Part shown: positions 7,459 to 12,907 of the stretch, in pieces | How the letters are laid out: each line of letters starts with the position of its first letter | Position numbering within the stretch: the first letter of the stretch is position 1 | Origin: Betaproteobacteria bacterium | Lineage (GTDB): Bacteria; Pseudomonadota; Gammaproteobacteria; Burkholderiales; Burkholderiaceae | Direction: 5' to 3' | Length of the DNA stretch: 14,071 bases | Assembly: GCA_009921765.1 (NCBI GenBank) | Contig: RFXC01000104.1 | Span: 1-14,071, forward strand | Notes under the pieces: model-generated | Told to the model about the DNA's origin: nothing | Seen by the model: only the letters and a program-made list of their open reading frames with translations | Databases searched by the model: none | Position numbers and translations under genes: made by a program

Positions 7459-7482
7459 GCGCGAGCGGCGCTGCTCTGTCAA
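7453..7482 (-). promoter_or_regulatory. Candidate sigma-70 promoter of the TRAP operon
   Basis: Reading leftward, a perfect -35 box TTGACA occupies 7482-7477 and a -10-like box GTTAAT (4 of 6 to consensus) occupies 7458-7453, with an 18-base spacer. Transcription would begin near 7446, giving a leader of about 40 bases that includes the dctP ribosome-binding site. It is the best promoter match seen in the 104-base gap between the two leftward gene groups. Confidence 0.55.
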
Positions 7483-7512
7483 CGCACGGGGGTTTGCCAG
7501 TGGCGGTTTCTT

Positions 7513-7965
7513 TCAGTAAATGAAAGGGATGAATCCCCGGGTGCGGGCCTGATAGGCAGCATGGTCTGGATGGGCGTTCGTCATCCAGCGGTCTTCGAAA
7601 CTTGCCTTGACCAGGAGGGCGCCCAGCAGGGTGAGCGACAGCATCCAGCCGTGAAAACTGTCGATGATGCCGCCCAGCCCGGCCGAGATCAGCAACAGCC
7701 CGGTATACATCGGGTGCCGGATCCATCGGTAGGGGCCGTGGGTGACCAGGACGCCGCCTTCCCTTGGCTCGGGTCGCAGGTTGAAGTTGCCAGGCCGGTT
7801 GGCCGCAAGCGCCCAGGCGCCCAGCGCGATGCCCGCTGCAATGCAACCAAGGGTCCAGCCAGGTGCGGCCACCACCTCGAGCGCGAGCTTGCCGAGGAGC
7901 AGCTGGAATGCGAGCGCGCCGAACTGCACCCAGAGGAGAAACCCACCCACCGGACTCCGGGTCAT
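7513..7965 (-). CDS. Isoprenylcysteine carboxyl methyltransferase-like integral membrane protein
   Basis: 150 residues with about four hydrophobic segments (about 8-30, 38-55, 86-102 and 105-120). The signature GPYRWIRHPMYTGLLL (77-92) is the hallmark of the ICMT/PEMT-like family of membrane methyltransferases, where the RHP-Y-G motif takes part in S-adenosylmethionine binding. The second conserved acidic patch, FEDRWMTNAHPDHAAYQARTRGFIPFIY, closes the protein as usual in bacterial members. Bacteria lack prenylated CAAX proteins, so the real acceptor is probably a lipid or small hydrophobic molecule and is unknown. Its ATG overlaps the aldo/keto reductase stop by 4 bases, so the two are translationally coupled. 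A weak 6-bp inverted repeat (7510-7526) spans its stop codon. Confidence 0.87.
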   Translation of the reverse strand: MTRSPVGGFLLWVQFGALAFQLLLGKLALEVVAAPGWTLGCIAAGIALGAWALAANRPGNFNLRPEPREGGVLVTHGPYRWIRHPMYTGLLLISAGLGGIIDSFHGWMLSLTLLGALLVKASFEDRWMTNAHPDHAAYQARTRGFIPFIY

Positions 7966-8912
7966 GCGCTTGCCTCGTCCAGGAGTTGCCGTGACCGATC
8001 GTCAAGCACCACCTGCAGGCTTGCGAACAGGTCGTGCAACTGGGCGGCGGAGGTGGCGCTCGCAATCGGTGCCGCCACCGCGTCGCGATCGCGCAACCAG
8101 GCCAGCGCAACCGCGGTCAGGCTGGTGTGGTGCTGGGCGGCGACGTTATCGAGCGCGGCAAGGATGCGGAAGCCGCGTTCGTTGAGGTAGGCGGCCACCC
8201 TCCCGCCGCGGGCGCGGCCCGAGGCATCCGCCGCCTGGCGATATTTGCCGGTGAGAAAGCCCGAGGCGAGGGCGTAATAGGGGATGACCGAGACCTGCTC
8301 GCGAACGCAGAGCGACTGAAGCGACGCCTCGAACGGCTGTCGCACCATCAGGTTGTATTCGGGCTGCAGCGTCTGAAACCGGGGCAGGCCAAAACGGTTG
8401 GCGGTGTCGAGCGCAAGTGCCAGCCGGTCGGTGCTGTAGTTGGAGGCACCGATCGCGCGGATCTTGCCGGCGCGGATCATGTCGGCGTAGGCCCCGAGGG
8501 TTTCCTCGATCGGTGTGCTGGCGTCGTCGATGTGTGCCTGGTAGAGGTCGATACAGTCGATGCCCAGTCGGCCGAGCGACTCATCGACCGAACGCATCAG
8601 ATGCCGCCGGGACAACCCCGAGCGGTCGCCGCCCAGGTCCATGCCGGCCTTGGTGGCGATCAGGACCCGGTTCCGTTTGCCGCTGCGCTTGAGCCAGCGG
8701 CCGATGATGGTCTCGGATTCGCCCCCGCGGTTGCCCGGCACCCAACTGGAGTACTTATCGGCGGTATCGATCAGATTGCCCCCGCCCTCTACAAAGGCAT
8801 CCAGCAGTTCAAACGATCGCGCTTCGTCCGCCGTCCAGCCAAACACATTGCCGCCGAAAGCAATCGGTACGGCCATCAGGCCGCTGCGGCCGAGTTCTCG
8901 GGTCGGGATCAT
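7962..8912 (-). CDS. Aldo/keto reductase
   Basis: 316 residues, a full-length NAD(P)H-dependent TIM-barrel oxidoreductase of the YghZ/Tas-like bacterial AKR branch. The catalytic tetrad is visible: Asp49 and Tyr54 in NLIDTADKYS, Lys88 in VLIATKAG, and His127 in DLYQAHIDD. The cofactor end of the barrel shows IRAIGASNYS (152-161), LQPEYNLMVR (182-191 region) and, near the C terminus, a LAWLRDRDAVAAPIASAT segment that corresponds to the usual pyrophosphate-binding loop. It probably reduces aldehydes or ketones in the cytoplasm; the physiological substrate is not predictable. An AAGGAG ribosome-binding site lies 8 bases before the ATG. It follows the DUF333 lipoprotein gene by 47 bases and overlaps the ICMT-like gene by 4. 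Confidence 0.94.
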   Translation of the reverse strand: MIPTRELGRSGLMAVPIAFGGNVFGWTADEARSFELLDAFVEGGGNLIDTADKYSSWVPGNRGGESETIIGRWLKRSGKRNRVLIATKAGMDLGGDRSGLSRRHLMRSVDESLGRLGIDCIDLYQAHIDDASTPIEETLGAYADMIRAGKIRAIGASNYSTDRLALALDTANRFGLPRFQTLQPEYNLMVRQPFEASLQSLCVREQVSVIPYYALASGFLTGKYRQAADASGRARGGRVAAYLNERGFRILAALDNVAAQHHTSLTAVALAWLRDRDAVAAPIASATSAAQLHDLFASLQVVLDDRSRQLLDEASA

Positions 8913-8959
8913 CGTGAGGGCTCCTTGGGGCGCTGCATTCGATCAGAAGCTCGATCCGA

Positions 8960-9277
8960 TCACGAACCCGGGCGACGGTCAACCTGGCCCGATCCACACT
9001 CGCCTCGAAAGAAGGCCCACTGATCGCAGACCTGACCGGCACGCAGGCGGCACAGACCGCGCTCGCCGCCGTCGGCAGCACGTTCGGTGAGGGCGACGCC
9101 CCCCGCGCGGATGCAGGCTACGGTAGCGGGGTTGGCCAGGCCCACCGGTTTTTCGGCGTGCGGCAGTGCGGGGTCGGCGGCGCAACCGGTGAGGAGCGCG
9201 GCAAGCAGCGTGATCAGGCGCGTGGCACCGGCCTTCGCCGGGGGCATGCGGGTTGGACAGGGCCTGATCCGGGTCAT
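8960..9277 (-). CDS. Small DUF333-domain lipoprotein
   Basis: 105 residues. After a basic N terminus and a hydrophobic core (LITLLAALLTG) comes a lipobox L-T-G-C with Cys32 as the lipidation site, so the mature protein should be anchored in a membrane on the periplasmic side. The rest, about NPATVACIRAGG through CDQWAFFRGEC, matches the DUF333 domain seen in short secreted or lipid-anchored proteins (sometimes annotated putative hemolysin): the NPA start, several cysteines, and the W-ALFRGEC-type end. Its function is not established; the paired cysteines suggest disulfides. Start: the ATG at 9277 has a near-perfect GGAAGGAG site 8 bases upstream. An in-frame ATG at 9295 overlaps that same site and is therefore unlikely. 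It heads the leftward group with the reductase and membrane methyltransferase, and is divergent from the Bug gene. Confidence 0.82.
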   Translation of the reverse strand: MTRIRPCPTRMPPAKAGATRLITLLAALLTGCAADPALPHAEKPVGLANPATVACIRAGGVALTERAADGGERGLCRLRAGQVCDQWAFFRGECGSGQVDRRPGS

Positions 9278-9330
9278 ATGACGCACTCCTTCCAATGCCT
9301 GATGTCTTGCAGGCCTACCTGAAATGCTGG

Positions 9331-9360
9331 CCCGGTTCGGTCCGGTTCGGTCCGGTGCGG
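9331..9360. repeat. Three tandem 10-bp direct repeats
   Basis: Three adjacent decamers, CCCGGTTCGG, TCCGGTTCGG and TCCGGTGCGG, differ at one or two positions. The 10-base period equals one helical turn, so equivalent bases face the same side of the DNA. They lie in the divergent intergenic region, 37 bases upstream of the proposed -35 box for the rightward operon, where activators commonly bind (inference). Confidence 0.6.
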
Positions 9361-9396
9361 CAAGCCCGGGGAAAGTCTAAGGCAATGTCCCTGGAA

Positions 9397-9425
9397 CTGG
9401 CATCCGCCTGATGAAGCCCTACAAT
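9397..9425 (+). promoter_or_regulatory. Candidate sigma-70 promoter of the Bug/monooxygenase operon
   Basis: A -35 box CTGGCA (9397-9402, 4 of 6) and a -10 box TACAAT (9420-9425, 5 of 6) are separated by the ideal 17 bases. The start point would be near 9432, leaving a leader of about 70 bases that contains a small hairpin (GCCGG 9441-9445, CCGGC 9451-9455). This also argues against translation from the upstream ATG at 9411. Confidence 0.5.
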
Positions 9426-9500
9426 TCCGCCACTGCACCGGCCGGTCAATCCGGCGGAGTGTGCAACCCGCTCTTGACGAGTCCGCTGGAGACCCCCGTT

Positions 9501-10466
9501 ATGAATTCACGCCGTTCCGCGATTGCCCTGCTCGCAGCCGGGGCCACGCTTCCACGTCTTGCGTTCGCGCAGTCCTCGCAGCAGGTGATGCGTCTGATCG
9601 TGCCCTTCACCCAAGGCACAGGGATGGACATGGTCGCCCGCACGATCGGCCCCGGCCTGGGCGAGAAGATGGGACGGCCTGCCATTGTGGAAAACCGTCC
9701 GGGGGCGTCGGGCAACATCGGCGCCGAACAGGTGGCCCAGGCCGCGCCCGACGGCAACACCATTCTGGTGAGCGCCAATACGCTGGTGATGGCACGCACG
9801 CTTTATCCAAAGCTCAACTTCGATCCGCTTGCCGACTTCACGCCCATTGCGCTTGCTGCCTGGGGTCAGCTGCTGCTGGTGACGCATCCTCGCACGGGCT
9901 TCAAGACCGCAGCTGATCTGCTGGCCGCCGCGCGCGCGAAACCCGGCGCACTCAACTATGCGTCACCGGGCGCGGGCACACCGCACCATATGTCGATGGA
10001 GATGCTGAAGAGCGTCAACAAGGTCTTCATCACCCACATTGCGTACCGCGGTACCGCCCCCGCTGTACAGGACATGGTCGGCGGGCACGTCGACACCATG
10101 TTCATGCCTATCCATGTGGCGCTGCCGTTGATTCGCGCTGGGCGTCTGGTTGTTCTGGGCCTGGGCGGCACGTCGCGTCATCCGCTTCTGCCCGAGGTGC
10201 CAACCCTCAAGGAGGCGGGCGCAGGCGATGTGAATGTCGCCATGTGGTACGGCTTCTTTGGACCGAAGGGCATGGCCCCGGATCTGGTGGAGCGCCTGCA
10301 CCGCGAAATCAACCAGTTGCTAGGAAGCGCCGAGGCGGCGCGTGCGTTCGGCACGCAAGGCATGGACGCAGCGCCCGTGAGTCTCCAGGAGTATCAGCAA
10401 CTGGTCAGGACCGACTCCGAACGCTGGGCCAGTCTGATCCAGGCGCAACGCATCACTGCCGACTGA
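9501..10466 (+). CDS. Bug-family (TctC-like) periplasmic solute-binding protein
   Basis: 321 residues from the chosen ATG. The signal peptide MNSRRSAIALLAAGATLPRL plus AFAQ has an Arg-Arg pair followed by a mild hydrophobic core, so export could be by Tat or Sec, with cleavage near residue 23. The mature protein shows the Bug fold landmarks: LIVPFTQGTGMDMVAR, KMGRPAIVENRPGASGNIG, PDGNTILV, LNYASPGAGTPHHMSMEM, and LPEVPTLKEAG late in the protein. Such proteins bind small carboxylates or aromatic acids, usually for a tripartite tricarboxylate transporter; here no TctA or TctB gene is adjacent, which is normal for the many orphan Bug proteins of Burkholderiales. Start: a GGAG site 9 bases before the ATG at 9501. 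The in-frame ATG at 9411 adds 30 residues that are not signal-like and lies upstream of the proposed transcription start. Confidence 0.93.
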   Translation: MNSRRSAIALLAAGATLPRLAFAQSSQQVMRLIVPFTQGTGMDMVARTIGPGLGEKMGRPAIVENRPGASGNIGAEQVAQAAPDGNTILVSANTLVMARTLYPKLNFDPLADFTPIALAAWGQLLLVTHPRTGFKTAADLLAAARAKPGALNYASPGAGTPHHMSMEMLKSVNKVFITHIAYRGTAPAVQDMVGGHVDTMFMPIHVALPLIRAGRLVVLGLGGTSRHPLLPEVPTLKEAGAGDVNVAMWYGFFGPKGMAPDLVERLHREINQLLGSAEAARAFGTQGMDAAPVSLQEYQQLVRTDSERWASLIQAQRITAD

Positions 10467-10476
10467 AGAGCCCGAT

Positions 10477-11697
10477 ATGAACATTGCCATTGTGGGAGGG
10501 GGTATCGCGGGGCTCGCGTTCGCGCTGGGTCTGCATCGACACGGACTGCGCGCAACCGTCTATGACGCTGCGCCCGAGTTCCGCGAAGTGGGCGTGGGCA
10601 TCACGCTGCTGCCCCATGCCTGCCGCGAGCTTGCCGCGCTGGGCGCGCTCGAGCGGCTCGAGCCGCTGGGCATCGAAAATCTTGAAAGCGTTTTTTTCAA
10701 TCGCCATGGGCAGTTCATCTATCGCGAGCTGCGTGGACGCCATGCGGGGCATCCGTTTCCCGAGCTGGGCGTGCACCGCGCGCGTCTGCATGCCACGCTT
10801 CTTGCGCTCGCGCGCGAGCGCTTGGGCCCGGAGGCGATCCGGACCGGCATGCGGTGTCGGGGCTATTCTCAGAACGCGTCCGCGATCACGCTGGAATTCG
10901 TGCGCGCCGACGGTGCGACCGAGCGCGTGCAGGCCGACATTGCGGTGGCCTGTGACGGTGTCAATTCAGCGGTGCGTGCGCAGATGCACCCGGATGACAA
11001 GCTCTGCTTCGCCGGCATCAACACTTGGCGCGGCGTGAGCGTCTTTGATCCGATTCTCACCGGCCGCTCCTATCTGCGGATCGGCACCATCGCCACGGGC
11101 AAGATGGTGATCTACCCGATCGTTGGCAAATACGATGACCAGGGGCGGCAGCTCGTCAACTGGGTGGCTGAGATCCAGCGCGATGACGCGCCCATGAATG
11201 ACTGGAACACCCGCGCCGATCTGGCCGATTTCATGCCCGTGTACGAGGACTGGCGGTTTGACTGGCTCGATGTGCCTGCGCTGATACGGTCATCGATACA
11301 GATGCTGCAATACCCGATGGTCGATCGCGACCCGCTGCCGTTCTGGCGGGATGGCCGCGTCACGCTGATGGGGGACGCTGCGCATCCCATGTATCCCCGG
11401 GGGTCGAATGGCTCGGCACAGTCGCTGATCGACGCGCGCACGCTGGCCGAGGCGCTTGCTGCCACGTCCGATCCGCTGAAGGCCTTCGATCAGTATGAGT
11501 CGGCGCGCCGCGAGGCGACGGGTCGGGTGGTTACCACCAATCGCAGCCAGCCGCCCGATTTCATCATCATGAAGGCTGATGAACTGTCGGGCGGCAAGCC
11601 CTTCAAGCACATCGATGATCTGATCAGCCAGGAAGAGCTGCGGCAGATTGCGGCACGCTATGAGCAGGTCGCAGGTTTTGCCCGTCCGGGAGCGTAA
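10477..11697 (+). CDS. Class A FAD-dependent monooxygenase
   Basis: 406 residues, the size of single-component flavoprotein aromatic hydroxylases (salicylate, 3-hydroxybenzoate and PhzS-like). Motifs in order: the dinucleotide-binding VGGGIAGL at 6-13 with the acidic residue Asp30 ending strand 2; the DG motif VACDGVNSAVR at 157-167, which contacts both FAD and NAD(P)H; and the GD motif MGDAAHPMYPRGSNGSAQSL at 298-317, which binds the FAD ribityl and closes the active site. The enzyme should hydroxylate a small aromatic or activated ring with O2 and NAD(P)H in the cytoplasm. The PRGSNG form of the GD motif resembles the PhzS-like flavin-dependent oxidoreductase group more than classical salicylate hydroxylase. 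The gene starts 10 bases after the Bug gene stop, so uptake and oxidation of one compound is a reasonable inference; the substrate is unknown. Confidence 0.93.
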   Translation: MNIAIVGGGIAGLAFALGLHRHGLRATVYDAAPEFREVGVGITLLPHACRELAALGALERLEPLGIENLESVFFNRHGQFIYRELRGRHAGHPFPELGVHRARLHATLLALARERLGPEAIRTGMRCRGYSQNASAITLEFVRADGATERVQADIAVACDGVNSAVRAQMHPDDKLCFAGINTWRGVSVFDPILTGRSYLRIGTIATGKMVIYPIVGKYDDQGRQLVNWVAEIQRDDAPMNDWNTRADLADFMPVYEDWRFDWLDVPALIRSSIQMLQYPMVDRDPLPFWRDGRVTLMGDAAHPMYPRGSNGSAQSLIDARTLAEALAATSDPLKAFDQYESARREATGRVVTTNRSQPPDFIIMKADELSGGKPFKHIDDLISQEELRQIAARYEQVAGFARPGA

Positions 11698-11700
11698 GTG

Positions 11701-12453
11701 ATGGACAGGATCGCCTTCCTTTCCCCTCTGAGCTGCCCAGCGGCGCTGGCCGCGTTCGCCCTCGCCCTCGCCCTCGCAATGCCGGTACAGGCCTCCGATA
11801 CCGAGGCCTGGGCGTTCAAGTTCACGTCGGCACTGTATTCCGAGCGTGACACGCCGCTTGCCACCGACCAGAACCTGCGAGGCAATCTTGGTGAGCACAC
11901 CACCTGGATCGGCCACTACCAGCGTGGCGGGCAGTTTTCGCAGACTCGCGCCGGCTATGAATACACTTTCAAGCTGCGCTTCGGGCAGGTCGTGCCGTCG
12001 CTCCAGGCGGCTACGCACGGGTTCGCCGGGGGCGCGGTGACCGCGCAGTTGGGATCAGACACGGCGTGGGCAATCGTTGGCTTTGGGCGCACCAACCTGA
12101 AGCCCTATTACAACCTCAGTTTTGATCCCAACGATTCGGTGGTGCTCGGCGCCGGGATTCGTGTTCGCAAAAGCGGTGTGCTGTCGCTCTTCACCGTGGC
12201 GGACGACCGGCTGGGAACCGGACAGAAAGTCACGCATCTGGTGTGGCGCGACCGGTTCGCCAAGGATCAGCGCATCACGATCGATTTTGTGCACAAGACC
12301 GGGAGCCCGGAAGCGGGTCTGCCCGGCGCGCCGGGTAAAGGCCTCACTGTCACCTACGACCACGGCAACCTGTTCGCGCGGATCGGGCGCGAGCAGAAGG
12401 TGAACTTCACCACCAGTGATCAGACCCGGTTTGCGGCGGGCTTCCGGTTCTGA
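11701..12453 (+). CDS. Outer-membrane beta-barrel protein of unknown function
   Basis: 250 residues. A Sec signal peptide covers about 1-31 (cleavage near PVQA-SD); its core, FALALALA, is encoded by near-identical CTCGCC hexamers at 11755-11778. The mature part alternates polar and hydrophobic residues in short strands separated by Gly/Asn/Asp turns (for example AGYEYTFKLRFGQVV, LFARIGREQKVNF), and ends in AAGFRF, a C-terminal Phe beta-signal recognised by the BAM complex. About 8-10 strands would fit a small barrel. I do not recognise a named family. The ATG at 11701 is chosen over the adjoining GTG at 11698 because a GGAG site lies 8 bases before it. It follows the monooxygenase gene by 3 bases, so it is almost certainly co-transcribed and may be a channel for, or be induced by, the same substrate (inference). 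Confidence 0.78.
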   Translation: MDRIAFLSPLSCPAALAAFALALALAMPVQASDTEAWAFKFTSALYSERDTPLATDQNLRGNLGEHTTWIGHYQRGGQFSQTRAGYEYTFKLRFGQVVPSLQAATHGFAGGAVTAQLGSDTAWAIVGFGRTNLKPYYNLSFDPNDSVVLGAGIRVRKSGVLSLFTVADDRLGTGQKVTHLVWRDRFAKDQRITIDFVHKTGSPEAGLPGAPGKGLTVTYDHGNLFARIGREQKVNFTTSDQTRFAAGFRF

Positions 12454-12467
12454 CCGGCGCGGGTCGT

Positions 12468-12500
12468 CAGCGCTTGCAGCCTAACGTTTTTCAAGCGCTG
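12468..12500. other. Inverted repeat between convergent genes
   Basis: Perfect 9-bp arms CAGCGCTTG (12468-12476) and CAAGCGCTG (12492-12500) flank a 15-base loop. The left arm is in the 27-base gap after the beta-barrel gene and the right arm is inside the last codons of the CusF-like gene. The position suits a bidirectional transcription stop, but there is no T-run on either side of the stem, so the function is uncertain. Confidence 0.5.
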
Positions 12501-12876
12501 TGATGCGGTAGCGCGCTCCCTCCGCGATCACGCGAAAACGCACCGTATCGCCGGGTGCGAGCGATTCGATCAGCCGGTTGTCGGACACATGGAACACCAT
12601 TGTCATGGGGGGCATGTCGAGGCTGCGTATGTCGCCATGGCGCAGCGTCACGCGGCCCTGTTCGCGGTCGAGGCGGCGAACCTCGCCGTCTACCCATTCA
12701 GACTCCTGCGCACCCGCGGCGGGCGCTTCTGCGCTGGTGCCGGCACTGGTGGCTGCGGAGGCTGCAGGCCTGGCATGGCCGTGGTGGCTGTGGCCCGTGT
12801 GCTGGGCGAGGGCGTTGCTGCCGGGCGGCAGGCCGGTTGCGAAGCCGAGCGCAACGATCATCAGGGAAATTTTCAT
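12481..12876 (-). CDS. CusF-like periplasmic copper-binding protein
   Basis: 131 residues. A signal peptide covers about 1-25, followed by a His-rich stretch HTGHSHHGH (26-34), an Ala/Ser/Thr/Pro-rich linker (35-58), and a CusF-type small OB-fold domain (about 60-129): GEVRRLDREQGRVTLRHGDI then SLDMPPMTMVF and LAPGDTVRFRV. Aligned by eye to E. coli CusF, the metal ligands are present as His80, Met91 and Met93, but the capping tryptophan is replaced by Met88, giving an MPPMTM motif. Such proteins bind Cu(I) or Ag(I) and hand it to an efflux pump or oxidase in the periplasm. The ribosome-binding site is AGGA, separated from the ATG by six C residues. The gene follows the multicopper oxidase by 31 bases in the same direction, so the two form part of a copper-resistance operon. 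Confidence 0.9.
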   Translation of the reverse strand: MKISLMIVALGFATGLPPGSNALAQHTGHSHHGHARPAASAATSAGTSAEAPAAGAQESEWVDGEVRRLDREQGRVTLRHGDIRSLDMPPMTMVFHVSDNRLIESLAPGDTVRFRVIAEGARYRITALEKR

Positions 12877-12907
12877 GGGGGGTCCTGATTGAAGTTGGGT
12901 GGGTGGG

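Noticed and set aside
7510..7526. Terminator at the end of the ICMT-like gene
   Set aside because: The 6-bp stem is A/T-rich, spans the stop codon and has no T-run; too weak to list as a terminator.
7454..8110. Leftward open frame (218 codons) overlapping the ICMT-like gene and the reductase end
   Set aside because: Out of frame with both; its Arg/Pro-rich translation lacks the membrane segments and the RHP motif of the real gene.
8034..9023. Rightward open frame (329 codons) antisense to the aldo/keto reductase
   Set aside because: The opposite strand has a full catalytic tetrad and a good ribosome-binding site; this frame has neither.
9411..9500. Upstream ATG start for the Bug-family protein
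   Set aside because: The 30 added residues are not signal-like, and the ATG precedes the proposed promoter -10 box and start site.
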